Origin: Sipunculus nudus
Taxonomy: Eukaryota > Annelida > Sipuncula > Golfingiida > Sipunculidae
Assembly: GCA_026874595.1 (NCBI GenBank)
Contig: CM049316.1
Span: forward strand, 41,247,695 to 41,311,694
Length of the DNA: 64,000 nt
Direction: 5' to 3'
Part shown: piece after piece, positions 10,801 through 54,520 of the stretch
Position numbering within the stretch: the first letter of the stretch is position 1
How the letters are laid out: every line of letters starts with the position of its first letter
Made by a program: the position numbers and the translations under genes
The notes under the pieces: model-generated
Database searches by the model: none
Seen by the model: only the letters and a program-made list of their open reading frames with translations
What the model was told of the DNA's origin: nothing

Positions 10801-13800
10801 AAAGACCACCATGGACTTAGTGTGTTCAGAAAAACATTTATTTTCAAGGATAACTAATTGTATTGTAATGAATCACATGAATTTTGTATTTAAAGAACTA
10901 AATTCTGTAAAGAACTAATCATAATGATATAAAAAATATGGATGTAAGTGTATGCAAAATGACAATATTCAACTATAGTGATGTCTGAAAACTAAGGGGA
11001 TAGGGAGCCAAGACACATGGTGGAAAGTATAGTTAAGTGTTATATGATGAAGAGTGCTGGAGTTCCAGAGCCAGTTACTGATTTTGTGATATCAAGATAA
11101 ACTGTGATAAATTTTAAATGATTATCATGATATAAAAACTGATTTCATCCCAAGCCTAGTATGATATCCTTTATTACTTAATAGGATACATTTCTTCCTC
11201 ATGTTGAGGATGGTACCATCATTTTGATTGGAGCTACAACAGAGAACCCATCGTTCCAAGTAAACAACGCCCTGCTGAGCCGATGCAGGGTTATTGTGCT
11301 GGAGAAATTGTCCGTGGACAGCATACAGTGTATACTACAGAAGGCCTGCCAGAAGCTCAGTATTGTCATCCAAACAGAAGAGAATAAATCTACAGAGAGG
11401 TATTTTATTATCCATAGCAATTTTTTAGGTTTGGAAAAAAAAATTTTAACATATTAGCTTAGTCTTACATAATCTTTCTGCAACTCTATAACAAGCACAA
11501 TTTATTGCATTCACTTTTTAGGCCCATATTTACAAGTTCATGCATAAGTTACTGTATATTTGTGATTATTCCTTGATGATGTTCTTAAATCTTTGTCACG
11601 TGCCAGATCCACACCAAAATCTAATTGTGTCTTTATTGGCCCATGCCCAAAATACCCTTAAAATGTAATGTGATTTAGTTCATGATTGCATGAGTTAAGT
11701 TGTGAGCAAACACAAACACATGAATAAATGCATACCCTCCTTGTGGAGGCAAAAAATCAGTGTATAGATCTTTTATTTTTTACACAGATCATAAATAACA
11801 ATACATATGACCATACAATATTATAAGTATTGTATATTGTTACATTTACACCCTTTTGTATCTCAGACTTAAGGTTTTAAGGTGTTTTCAGTCTTCAGGG
11901 CCAGGTGTGTATAGAGGAGAAGGCTGTTGAGTTTGTGGCCAACATGTGTGACGGTGATGCTAGAAGTGCTCTCAATTGTCTGGAGACTGCATTCAAGTCG
12001 GCCAGATCAAAAATGAATGATGCTAACCATCCAGCCAAGTCTGCTGTTATCACTGTAGATCATGTGAAGGAAGCGCTGCAGAAATCACATGTCCAGTACG
12101 ACAGGGCAGGTAACTTAATATACAGTAGCCTAGATTAATGTGGCTGACTGACCTGAATCATAGTTACTTAAAGCCAGCTATTCACCTGCCTTATCTATAA
12201 AATTTACATGATTTCTGGCTTAGTCTGCTAACATATTAATGTACTATAGGTAATTCTTTCTGAGAAAGGTTTTTATAATGCCTCTGTGATGGGTGTATGA
12301 TGTTGTTTATCTACAAGCTGTAAGTAAACATGGTACAGCCACCCATGTTGACAAACAGGAAAGCAGTGTAGTTAGAGGTGGGTTGTTTCATATGTGTGGA
12401 ATTTGAAAGGACACTAGTTGCAAAATGCCATTTACAAAACATCAGATTCATCTGAATTGCCACCAGATGTCCATGTTGAATGTGTGGGGATTGTTATGGG
12501 GAGGTGCCCCCCTCAAGTATAAGCATATAAACAAATTGAACAGCCTGTGTACTGTGCCATTTTATGGCCTATTTTGTTGACGGTTCAAGTGATTATTATT
12601 AGTTTATTGACATCAGATATTGGAATAGTCCCCTTTAACATTGTTTATTCTCTTTTTAAAAATACATGACATGCAAGGGATGTTTCCTGTGCAGACCTCC
12701 CCCCCCCCCCCCCCCCCCCCCATCTTTCAGTCATAAATGAACATATCAGTCACATGTTCTTGTGAGAATGAATCCCTGAATCCAAGGTTTAACTTCTGGT
12801 GAACAGTCTTACTATACATCCCGATGACCATTGGATGTTCAAATCAGTGATTCGATAAATATGGGCTCTAAACAGAGGGGTTGGGAGGGCACTCTTTGAG
12901 ATCAGGAAGGTTCTACTAAAACATTGAAGCATATTAGGTGCATATTCAGCCAGATACAGTTTGGCTGTGTGATGAAGCAGCTTTATGCTTACATTTTATA
13001 GGTTCCCTTTGTCTTACTGCTTTCAATATACATGTACCGCAGAGAGGTTTACCAAAAAATCAATATCGATTCTTAGTCATTATCAGTCAAGTTTTGAGAT
13101 GATAAGAAAATCTGTGAACTCCTTCTATGATTTAAAATTTGTGTTTACACCACATTTAAACAGCAAAATAATAAAGTTAACCATCTTTTTCATGTGTTGT
13201 TATGATTAACATTATTTATTGTTAATCTTTTAAGGTGAGGAGCATTACAACTGTGCCTCAGCACTCCAGAAGTCTATCCGGGGCTCTGATGACAGTGCTG
13301 CCATCTATTGGCTAGCAAGAATGGTGGAGGGAGGGGAAGATCCGTTGTTCATCGCACGCAGGCTGGTTGTATGTGCTAGTGAAGATATAGGTGAGCAGCT
13401 TCATGAGGGATTTAAACTTCACTGATACTCATGGCCATACACATGTACGTTATTTTGCAAAAAGCGGCAAACTGTGTATGTTGGATCGTGTCCCTAGAGA
13501 TTCCATAACGTAAGTAAAATATTTAACTACAAGTCTTACATTGTTTGTAGCTATAGCTTTCGATCTTATCACACGGGTATCATCAGGAGTCTGGAGTGCA
13601 TGACAATGTCTCAGGGGTTAATGGGACTCATAAAGAAAACAAATGCCATCTGTGACATGCAGTGCGGCAAGCATTAGGTTAGTGAGACGGCTTGTCCACT
13701 GGGTAAACGACCATAGGAACATCAAAAACAAGCCAAGCCAGTCTTTAGGGAGAATGAGGCCAGACACTAGATGTAAGTCAGAGTCGGTTGATGTCAGGAG

Positions 13801-16800
13801 AAAAGTAAGGTAGGCACTCAACATCCAGCATCACTGCCCTACCCTTAACTGTGACCTGGACCTAGAACTGCAGATTTACAAACACTTGTTGTCACATGAT
13901 CACAGTGGTCATGTGATAACCCCTGATTCATTGTCAGTCTGCTGATGATGACGGTGTGATGGTCAAAAGCTGCAGCTATGAACAATTTTATTCCCCGAGT
14001 TGAGAGTTTTACAAATGTTATTCATCAGTAAGGTTCTGCTTTTTTAGCGAGAACAGTGAGTCATTCTTAGGTTGGCCATAGTAGAAACAATGCAGACATA
14101 AGTGTGCATATATATGTATGTTTTGATGTGTTTTTCAAAACCTTGAAAGTAATGTATAGATAACATCTCTTTGAATTTTTAAATATTCATCATAATTGCA
14201 TTTTGCCTTTAAATATCACGTTAATTTTATATCCGTGAAAGAGTTTGTTGTTTAACTAATTTGATAGGTTGTAAATATGAAACTATTAAATGATAAATGC
14301 AACTTTGGTAAATCAAATATTACAACATCAAACAGTTAAGGAAATCAGGAAACCCTGAAGAATAAAAACTCTCCACCCAGCACATATGCTTTTAAATATA
14401 AGTTCACAAGAGTGTTAAATACATGAGCAAATTTATACTTCACGATACTTATTTAGTACATATAATTTTTTCTTCAGATTTAATAAATTTCTATGGTTTA
14501 TCCTCTAAATATCGTCTCAGCAGCACTGTGTATGATAGTTATGTTTTACTGTATTGGTTTATACAGGTCTTGCAGACCCCCAAGCCTTACAGCTTGCTGT
14601 AGCAACATTCCAGGCATGTCATCAGATAGGGATGCCAGAATGTGCTGTAGGTATAGCTACACATGTATTTTATACACCTCTTAAAATTTGAAAACAGAAA
14701 TGAGTATCAAACACTGTCAAGGTACTACTGGTTGAAATTTCTGCTGACCTTTCAGGGTATTGCTCTCTTTTCAAAGTTAAATACTGTTTCCATCACTATG
14801 GTAACATCTTTTGTTAATGACTGACACTAAATGTCAGTGTTCATTTTATTCACAAAGGAAGTAATAATTGTTTAATCTCAAATTTTAAAGGTAAAAATCC
14901 TGTTTTCATCTGATAAGGCAAGGTGCTTGTTGGATTCACTGGCATTCTTTTTTATTTAACATAACCTGCAATGCATTCTGACCGACCTGAACACAGCAAA
15001 TGACTGTTTCATGTAGTGCATCTGCTGTTTGAAAAGGGGTATTTCTAAGACTTCAGGATAATTCTCATTACTTTTTACTCAAAACGAGATAGGGGGACAT
15101 GTTCCCATAATTACTAATATACCGGTGCCTAGTGAAAATTATTCACCATGTATAGCATTTTAATGTGAACAAAAACAAAAAATATTTAAGGTTTGTTGCA
15201 AGCACTAAAACCAGATGGCACTGGCATGCAATTCTGATATTACTGTAAACAATCAAACACTTTTAAATTACCCCAATGTATAACATTCGACTTTGTTTTA
15301 CATGCATTTTCTCTGCTTTCTTGTAGATAAATCTCAGTCACTGTGTGGCATATATGGCTCGTGCACCTAAATCTAATGAGAGTTACAAGGCATATGACAG
15401 AGCAAAAGGGAGTATAAAAAGTCACGAGGGACCCCTGCCTGGAGTACCTCTCCACCTGCGAAATGCATCTACCAAGTTAATGAAGGATCTGGGTAAGTAC
15501 AGACTATGTATTATTTTGTTGCCTGATTATGTAAAAAAGAATGCAAATATATTGTTAATATTTTAATCATTTTCTGACAACATGTAAACACCAGGTTGAT
15601 TAAATTTTACAAACTTAAATATAAAGTCTTTCATGTTGAAAATTCAGAGATTTAAACTCCTCATCAGTGCATCCACAAACTTAATTAAAAAAGCATCTGA
15701 CATGGGGGAAAACCCCTGTGCTGAAGATATTGTTCTTGGAATGTATTCGGTGCCCTGGAATGTAAATTAAAACTGTGTAATTCCTGGGAAATTTTTAATT
15801 GTAAATATTTTGAAAGACACCCTGGACATCATGTATTGCTTTCCTTGACTATAAACACAAGGACCCCCCCCCCCCCCCCCCCCAAATGATGTATGTTGGT
15901 TTACTGACACCTTTCAGTCACATGGAGTGACATCATTGTCCTCTGTCTCCTTTAATGTCATGACTCGCATACCAGAGATCGCCATATTATCACATGCTAC
16001 ATCCTAGTGTAAACATAACATGTGCTATAAAAACCCATAAAACACTCATTCCGGGGCTATTTATGCTTGGATTTACACCAAAATTGAAGTTCTTGAAGAT
16101 TTTCACACCACCGACTTGTATGATCAATTTCAATAACATCTGTGATACTGTCCTTCATATGTCTTGCAGACACACACAAAAAGAATGAGTGAAACCAATA
16201 ACCTCAGCTTTGCAAAGATCAGTAATTGTTTTGGATAAGCTAAGCTTAGGAAATTAGATTCAAATCATACCCAATGTATGAGCTGATACTGAATTAGCTC
16301 ACCTGACTAAAAGTCATCTGAGCTGTAGTGATCAATCTTTGTCCACTTGTCTGTCCATTAACCAAGCACAAATCGTAGCCTCTGGATCTAGAATCTTCTC
16401 CTCCAGAGAGGTCCATGAAAAATCTCCTTGGAAACCTGAAATTAGGTCTCTTTTACTCATATCCTCTGAGCTATGCACATACAAAATTTGGCATTCAGAT
16501 GATAAAATTCCTTTTTGTGAATGTCTTCCCTGTCAGCTGAGTGACATGACCCCTGGGTCACTTGTTTTGGAATATGTTCCAAGAAAATACTTTTGCTTAA
16601 AAATAGATCTAAATTTTCAATTTATTATTAATAAAACTCTGATATCAAAATAAACACAAGTGTTTGAATTAGGTGGTTAACCTTTGGCCCCAAGAAGATA
16701 TCCTACACTCAAATTTACCTTGTTCATCCAACATCAGTCAATTAACCTCAAATTCTGTCCACTTGTAACTTGTTTAGGCTAGGTCTGTGCCAACCGTTTT

Positions 16801-17790
16801 GCTGAGCCACAGTACCTGCTACTTCTTTTTCTACATAGTGCAGAGCCTAAATATACAGACAATGATGGAACTGATTATTATAAAAAAAAAAGGAAAAATT
16901 ATATTTGGACAGGTAAACATTGATAATTATACCTGAAAAATTGCAAATATCAATATCTTCAATCTCACCATATGATATTGTGGCATGTAATGCTTGAATT
17001 TGAAAAGTCATTCTTAGCTTTTCGTAATACCACATCCTTAACCTTCACACTTAATTTGGAAATGCTCAAGTCCAGAATCTCAAAAATGTTAATGTTTGAA
17101 ATATCAGTGTATCATAATAACGAACCTGGGAAGCCCTGTACTCAATAAAAGGAAAAAGAGAATGGGCAACACAAATTAAAGGGAAAAGGTTTTTGTGAAA
17201 CAAAATTTTCTGGTCCTTTGAGTAGACAAACTATCAAGTGGTGTGAAAGAAAAATTCTAAAAAGGGACTGCATTTTACATGATAACACCCATTTTATATA
17301 GCTCTCAGCAGTCGGGGAAAGGGGGGGTTCAAAGTAAGAGAATTAAGAGTAAACTATGGGAATAGTTGATTCCTGGGTTTGGCATCCCTTGCTTGAAGAG
17401 CTATCATTTAATCAATCCATATTCAAAACTCTTTATCCTTTCAATTCAGTTTTTTTTGTTATTTGAAGTGGATTCAGGACGGCTATAAAATAGGTTGTAG
17501 AGACTGAATCTACAGATTCACATGTTTATTTATCCTTGAAAACCAACCAAATGTCATTCAAAAGTCAGGGAATCCTTTAATGGTTGGCTTCTGGCCACCC
17601 TATTTTACTTTCACTGATATTATGTTTTCAGATTATCACAAATGTTCATTGTTGTTTTTCTGTTTTAGGTTATGGAGCAGGCTACATATATCCACATGGC
17701 TACAAGGGGAATAGAAAAATAACATATCTTCCTGATGAGCTGGTGGGGACAAATTTCTTCGCAGATAATGAGAAAGATGGGAAATATTAA
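7151..17790 (+). CDS. WRNIP1: WRNIP1 orthologue, whole coding span (8 exons, 624 aa)
   Basis: Werner helicase-interacting protein 1 is a nuclear AAA+ ATPase of the RarA/Mgs1/WRNIP1 family that binds ubiquitin and acts at stalled replication forks. Coding exons: 7151-7873, 10158-10352, 11185-11399, 11892-12109, 13235-13390, 14567-14646, 15327-15492 and 17669-17790. They total 1875 nt, all junction phases agree, and the frame ends in TAA. Visible parts: a UBZ4 finger (Cys10, Cys13, His25, Cys29); a low-complexity Ser/Lys-rich linker at about 35-190; Walker A GPPGCGKT at 235-242 split by intron 1; Walker B VLFIDEIH at 292-299; sensor 1 GATTEN at 322-327; arginine finger LLSRCR (Arg339); sensor 2 GDAR (Arg402); and the C-terminal tetramerisation region of the MgsA/RarA type. 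From memory the human protein is 665 aa; the difference is mostly in the linker. All catalytic motifs are intact, so the gene looks functional. Confidence 0.96.
7874..10157. other. WRNIP1 intron 1, largely filled by an interspersed element
   Basis: A phase-0 intron between a GTTTGC donor and a TTTTTTCCAG acceptor. A 1.6-kb repeat element occupies 7931-9539 (listed separately). The last 600 bases are AT-rich and hold nothing recognisable. Confidence 0.85.
7931..9539 (+). mobile_element. TAGCTCAGCTGA...CCCTTGTT element, full-length copy in WRNIP1 intron 1
   Basis: It begins TAGCGCAGCTGACTATAAGT, then TCATCTGAGCTATAGTCGTGG and a GTCC/GTCTG microsatellite (about 7980-8000). It ends TCAGCCGAGCGATTTGACCC ... 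TCCCTTGTT. The inner text GTTAGATGTCCCCAAGATCTCC (about 8058) and CTAATATCAAAACCACTCAT (about 8169) recurs almost word for word in the copies at 59587-62800. The inner ends GCTCAGCTGA and TCAGCTGAGC are inverted relative to each other. No protein is encoded, so it is non-autonomous. Bases about 8620-8880 (ending in a C run) do not match the other copies and may be a later insertion. Confidence 0.75.
10158..10352 (+). CDS. WRNIP1: WRNIP1 exon 2: rest of Walker A, Walker B
   Basis: Sixty-five codons in phase 0. The exon opens with TTLAK, which completes GPPGCGKTTLAK across the junction. It ends with [15 protein letters not shown], containing the acidic pair Asp296-Glu297 that positions magnesium and the attacking water. 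Acceptor TTTTTTCCAG, donor CAG|GTAAGA. Confidence 0.96.
10353..11184. other. WRNIP1 intron 2
   Basis: An 832-bp phase-0 intron with donor GTAAGA and acceptor TTACTTAATAG. AT-rich, with no repeat or RNA gene recognised. Confidence 0.85.
11185..11399 (+). CDS. WRNIP1: WRNIP1 exon 3: sensor 1 and arginine finger
   Basis: Starts [11 protein letters not shown] and contains [12 protein letters not shown] (sensor 1) and [12 protein letters not shown] (the arginine finger that reaches the neighbouring subunit). It ends ENKSTE plus two bases of a split codon (phase 2) at a weak donor, AG|GTATTT. The stretch after EKL is variable in the family. Confidence 0.95.
11400..11891. other. WRNIP1 intron 3
   Basis: A 492-bp phase-2 intron, AT-rich, without recognisable elements. 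Three AG dinucleotides (11890-11891, 11897-11898, 11903-11904) follow the pyrimidine tract; only the first restores the reading frame. Confidence 0.8.
11892..12109 (+). CDS. WRNIP1: WRNIP1 exon 4: sensor 2 / helical lid
   Basis: I place the acceptor at TTTTCAG|TCTTCAG because exon 3 ends with two bases of a codon and only this AG restores the frame. The result reads [23 protein letters not shown] carries sensor-2 Arg402. The exon ends at [10 protein letters not shown] with a split Gly codon (phase 1) and donor G|GTAACT. Confidence 0.93.
12110..13234. other. WRNIP1 intron 4, with a C23 tract
   Basis: A 1125-bp phase-1 intron, donor GTAACT and acceptor TTTTAAG. A run of 23 cytosines lies at 12699-12721. 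Otherwise it is AT-rich and featureless. Confidence 0.85.
13235..13390 (+). CDS. WRNIP1: WRNIP1 exon 5: start of C-terminal domain
   Basis: Reads [19 protein letters not shown], the signature opening of the MgsA/RarA/WRNIP1 C-terminal domain that holds the tetramer together. It continues through [18 protein letters not shown] and ends CASEDIG. Phase 1 at both ends, donor G|GTGAGC. Confidence 0.96.
13391..14566. other. WRNIP1 intron 5, containing a dispersed repeat
   Basis: A phase-1 intron. About 13477-14025 is related to the sequence at about 48128-49310 (see the repeat entry). The remainder is AT-rich without features. Confidence 0.7.
13477..14025. repeat. Dispersed repeat, copy 1
   Basis: The head TATGTTGGATCGTGTCCCT ... 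AGATTCCATAA matches TATGTTGGATCCTGTTCCTG ... AGATTCCATTA at about 48128. The tail (GTGGTCATGTGA, GGTCAAAAGCTGCAGCTA, GAGTTGAGAGTTTTA at about 13907-14020) matches GTGGTCATGTGA, GGACAAAAGCTACAGCTA, GAGTTGAGAATTTTA at about 49211-49290. The two copies therefore share both ends. Confidence 0.6.
14567..14646 (+). CDS. WRNIP1: WRNIP1 exon 6
   Basis: Reads [20 protein letters not shown] then IGMPECA. The donor is GCT|GTAGGT, ending in phase 0. A donor four bases later (GTAG|GTATAG) is rejected because it breaks the frame with exon 7. Confidence 0.93.
14647..15326. other. WRNIP1 intron 6
   Basis: A 680-bp phase-0 intron ending TTTCTTGTAG. No element is recognised. Confidence 0.85.
15327..15492 (+). 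CDS. WRNIP1: WRNIP1 exon 7
   Basis: Reads [19 protein letters not shown], then the conserved [22 protein letters not shown] block typical of the C-terminal domain. Donor G|GTAAGT, phase 1. Confidence 0.96.
15493..17668. other. WRNIP1 intron 7, with a C20 tract and a short repeat element
   Basis: A 2176-bp phase-1 intron. It holds a run of 20 cytosines at 15864-15883 and a 272-bp short copy of the TAGCTCA element at 16295-16566 (separate entry). The rest is AT-rich and unremarkable. Confidence 0.8.
16295..16566 (+). mobile_element. Short copy of the TAGCTCA...CTTGTT element
   Basis: Begins TAGCTCACCTGACTAAAAGT with CATCTGAGCTGTAG after it, and ends TGTCAGCTGAGTGACATGAC ... GGGTCACTTGTT. It has both termini of the family but only about 270 bp in total, so it is an internally deleted or minimal member. 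Having both ends makes it the most useful copy for defining the family. Confidence 0.7.
17669..17790 (+). CDS. WRNIP1: WRNIP1 exon 8: C terminus
   Basis: Reads [14 protein letters not shown], then [12 protein letters not shown], close to the family ending YGKGYKYNP ... YLPEEL ... FF, and stops with TAA after DGKY. Acceptor CTGTTTTAG. Confidence 0.95.
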
Positions 17791-18704
17791 TAACTGTTTG
17801 ACTGTGATTCCTGTGTAAATGCTTCTTGTAAAATACAACAAATTCATGTGGTGCTTATGGACAGCATATTTTTTTTAAATACCATATCATGCAGGAGTTC
17901 TGTGGTCAACATCCATAATGGGAAACATGTTAGTATGTCCTTATTTGCAGAATTTCCAAACCTCAGTAATAATTATCAAACTGGGAAGACATACAGACTT
18001 TTTGTATATGAATTTTAAAGTAACAAACTTGAATTCAGAATCGTACATCTCTGGTCAGGACACAGGTCTTGCCATGCACAATCATCAGATCATTATCATC
18101 TCATTTATTTTTCATGTATAATTTAAATGCATTTTTGTCTGCCTGTGACATATACTAGTATGTATGTTGAAGAAATAAGCTACTCTTGTGCCACTTGTTA
18201 GAATCTTCTGTGAGTTTGTGTCAAGATATGTTTTGTATCACTTGTCTTTAGTCTCCTTTCACAACTTCAGATTTGCTAATATCCTACCCTTTTGTAATGT
18301 TATGAAGCTTTTCCAAGTTTATACATAGTAATCAACTATGCAGTTCTTATTCACATAATTCTGAGATAGTAATTTGTAATGCTTAACATTAATGTAATAT
18401 GTAAATAAATGTAATGATTTCTTTAATTTTACAAGAAGAGAAGAGTTATAGGTTCTAGTCTACAGTGGCACACGCACACAAACAGCACTTATGGTATATA
18501 TGCCCTTATGATAAAATCTTAATATTTATACTGTCAGAGTTTAATTTCAATTTAATATATGTATGCTCCTATTTAATAGCAAGTTTCTGATGTTGCTTCT
18601 CTTTATTGTTAAAAAATTGCCTTTCTGATATATGTGTTATGTTTATCATAAATTGATGAAATATTCTTAATGGGTTTTTGTTTAAGGTTTCCCACATCTG
18701 TCTG

Positions 18705-18710
18705 AATAAA
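18705..18710 (+). promoter_or_regulatory. WRNIP1: Candidate WRNIP1 polyadenylation signal
   Basis: AATAAA about 915 bp after the stop, with a TG-rich downstream element within 30 bp. An earlier AATAAA at 18404 is an alternative with a weaker downstream context. Confidence 0.45.
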
Positions 18711-19354
18711 TTTACCTGTATTGTTTGTCATTCTTGAAAGAATATGCAATATGTTTGTGGCGTTAAGATGTAAAAATTCTAATAATTTAAGGAAATGCTG
18801 GCATTTTAAAACCTATGTATAATACATCATTAATGCATTTTATATTATAGAATTTGTTTTATATAATTCATTTATTTTTTTTTTCTATTAAAAAAATTAA
18901 TGTCTCAGGAATTTTTGTTTGTATTTGAGTGTGCTGCTTTGTGAAGTTGGGAAGAAAAATGTACTTGAACATAATTATTTTGGTGTGCATCTTTGCCAAA
19001 GGAATGTAATAGAATGTACTACAGTAAGAGTACAAAACTAGTTGATGATTGAGTTTCCCATCAGGTCAGTTTTTGTTTCTAATTGACTAATGAGAAGTCA
19101 TTAAAAGGAGTCAAACATAAAATTACTATTTATTTAGGAGTGCAAAAGAAAAAAACACGGGATGCAAAAGAAGAAACCACTTTAAATTATTTTTTGCAGA
19201 TTGAAAACCCCAACATGTAAAATTGTAACGTATATTAGTTAAAGAGCTGGAGACATCTGGTGACCGATCTTGTAACTATACACTCGTTTAATTAGGATGT
19301 TTACATGCCAGCACGCCTGCCCTTCCGTTGACGCATGCTCATTAAAGAGAACTC

Positions 19355-19362
19355 TGACGTCA
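19355..19362. promoter_or_regulatory. RAB2A: CRE palindrome TGACGTCA in RAB2 promoter/5'UTR
   Basis: A perfect 8-bp cAMP-response element, the CREB/ATF site, with its last base 53 bp before the RAB2 ATG. CRE palindromes this close to the start are typical of CpG-type housekeeping promoters. Whether it lies upstream or downstream of the transcription start is unknown. Confidence 0.55.
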
Positions 19363-19415
19363 GACCCTTATTGACATCACCACTGACAGAACTGAAATAG
19401 TGCGGAATTGTCAAA

Positions 19416-51548
<32,133 letters not shown>

Positions 51549-54520
51549 GAACTCTTCATACACTAGTCACCTTTATGTTACCATGGTTACCAATCTGCTG
51601 CATGGCATCCCATAAGCACACAGTACAAAAACTGTTACGGAGACACCGCAAACCAGCGGCTACATTCAGCCCAGATATTCCAATTGGATCTGTTTTGTAT
51701 TCGTTTGACATACTCAGTGGCATGCATATGCATTAAACCCCTTATGCTAGACCTTTAAATAAAGGGTGATGCCTCCTTATACTTCATGCAAACCATATCA
51801 GATCTGCAGTTGTATAAATGCAGGCCAGTTATGTTTGTGTCATTTTGGTATTTATAATACAATAAACCTTAAAAGTTCTAAATGATAAAAAAAAATAATA
51901 AAATCAGTGGTCATAAAAAAAGTTTATTGTTGAACTTGTAAACTTGTTTTTAGGTTAGACTGTTGTACACTTCGATTTTCTTCTTAAATCTATCTTGAAT
52001 TTCAATTGCATCAATCGCAATACCTGTGCCTGTTTCATCCAATAATGTAAGAATTAATACTGGATCTATAGCAGCATAAAACCATGGCATTCCTAGCACT
52101 GTTTTTGTGCTGCTAATAGTCCTGCAAATAACTGGCACAGCAACAATAGTGCACTTGAGGTCACTCAGTGCTTTTGCTATATGTACAGTTGCTTGTAAGT
52201 TTGAAATTTGAGAACATATTATTCTTAGAACAACTGCATTCAGTAAAATTCTGGCATGTTGCAGGCTTTTTGGGTATTGTTGGTATCGCCCTTTGGCAGA
52301 CTACTAACTATCGTACAAGATGTTAACGTGCTACAGATATAAATGATGTAGCACGAGGCAGAGATTGGTAGGCTGTGAATGTATATTTTTCTCATGTATA
52401 AAGATGTTTGTACTAACAGCGCCCTCTAGTGTCTGCTGCTTGCTTGTGCAGCAGCTACATCAGTGGGTCATTTAAACAAGCTTATAAATGCATTGTTAGA
52501 GTGAACTTGTCTGTGTCTTGGAAAATTTGTTGCCTGCTTATGCAACTTAAGGTTACCACAAACCATCTTGCATTAAATCTTCTTCATCATAACATCAACA
52601 AGTAACAGAGCATTAACTCTACAACAGTCTTTGTACAGAGTAAGATAAACCAGTGACCATTTATTTGTTTAAAGATAGATAAAATAATAATATGGATTTT
52701 CAGTGGAGGGCCTTGTCTGTTAAGAATGTCATGGAGCTTTTTCCATTTCAAGTGATGCAGATTGTAATTATTAGGTATTAATCTTGTTACTAATAGGTCC
52801 GAGAAAATAAATGAAATCTCTTGTGGGAGGAGGAGAAAACCATTTAGACATTTCATCACTGTTTGAGATCACAAATGAAAGGAAATAACATTTCTCATAT
52901 TCCAAAAGCACAAAAAAAATCAATTCCGGGAGTTGTAACATTTTGTCATTTACAAATTTAACTGAATGAAATAGATCAAGCATTTTTAGGTTTTATTCAC
53001 AAACATATTGGTTTCTAAGATTAGGGATGTCTTCTGTATTTTGTACGCACTCTGCCAAATAATGACTTTAGAAAAAAATATGTAAACACAAATGCACTGT
53101 AGATGAAAGCCACGGGACTTTCTGGGGTTGGATATCACCCTGCAAGTAATGACTTGAGGGTTGATGAAGCAATTTAAAGGAGGTGGGCCTCGAGTCAAGG
53201 GTGTTCAAGTAGTATCCTAGATAGCTGTCATTGTCAACATTCTTGTTGTGTGTGTGCAAGTGTGTTTGTGAGCACTTTGTATTAAGGGGCTGGGGTTGTA
53301 CAACACAAAATGACAAATAGATGTAGGTCTGAAAATCGTTGAAAGTGCTGAATAGCGTACTTTTCACTTTACCATGACATTAACAGTGACATAAATAAGT
53401 AAAACTAGTAAAATAAAGGAAGCAATTTCTAATTCTCGCTATGGAAATCAATGAGTTATTTTGCATGCACCACCTTTCTTGATGTAAATTTCAAATGTCA
53501 CATTATGGAACAAAAATGTTAACACCACACTTGCAACTTTTTTACCTAAATATACCCAAGTAAAACTGGTGCAGATTGACGGGCCATCAGATTATACATA
53601 ATAGTAAATATCTAGCAATGGAATATATACCAAGGAATTACTGCTTCCACTGCTATTTATTATCAGTTTATTGTTGTTAAGGATTTAAGTTGTAGGCAAG
53701 GAGGTATTTGTCTATTATCAGTAATATCAGTTGAATGGGTTATCTTGAAAAGAATATGTACCATCAAGGAGTATTTGCCTGTGGGGCAATAAATGTCTCT
53801 GGAACTATTCTGTGGAAATGGCTCTTTATATTCATGACTAACATTAAAGCTAGAAAACACTATCTAACATTCCAGAACTAGTATTTTTGTGTGTACATAG
53901 TATTTAAGATGATAAAAAGAAATCCATTTTCCCATCAGTTGTGCTTGTGTACATAACCACCCAGACGACAGTACTTAAAACAAGTAACAACGCTGCACTT
54001 TGTACCAATGTGAATTGTTAACGACTCCATCACTTGCTAAGATATCACCTCAAGACAAATACTGTACCGCATGCCCTTCTGTCTTGGCCTGTAGTATTTA
54101 GGAATAATTCCCAATAGTTTAGTGTTCATGTAGCACAATACCAAATATTATATGTAATATATACAAATTATACCCATTCATGGTTGCTATATTTGTTCAC
54201 AAAATGGTGTACACTTATTAGTAGTTCATGCCATTCCTTTTTTTTTATTATCGGTAAATTATGTTAGGGGTCCAATATTCAGACTCCAATCATGACATAA
54301 TATACTCTTTTTCTGTTGTTGAGACTTGCATTCTGTTACTGGAAGTGGTCGGATATATTATATATACATATTCATATATATATAGTAAAGTAAATGTATA
54401 AATATATATATATATATATATAATCATATACATGTGTGTATTAATTACAGCGCTGTGCAGTTTCATTGTAGTATATTAAATGTGGTAAATAAATTACTTT
54501 GAACAACAACTACAGCTTTT
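51549..54520 (+). other. RAB2A: RAB2 3'UTR candidates and downstream DNA
   Basis: AATAAA hexamers lie at 51758-51763, 51861-51866 and 54488-54493. The last is followed by TTTTGTGTTTATTC and would give a ~3-kb 3'UTR; the first two would give short ones. An AT dinucleotide run lies at about 54404-54422. No further coding sequence is seen; minus-strand frames here lack any family signature. Confidence 0.5.

Larger units (their letters stand above)
17791..19415. other. WRNIP1 3'UTR and WRNIP1-RAB2 intergenic region
   Basis: About 1.6 kb between a stop and the next start codon on the same strand. AATAAA hexamers lie at 18404-18409 and 18705-18710. The second is followed by a TG-rich stretch (TGTATTGTTTGTCATTCTTG) and looks the better cleavage signal. 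No other gene is visible. Confidence 0.7.

Noticed and set aside
13618-13824. Minus-strand 68-residue frame in WRNIP1 intron 5
   Set aside because: It lies in a dispersed repeat shared with 48128-49310 and resembles no protein.
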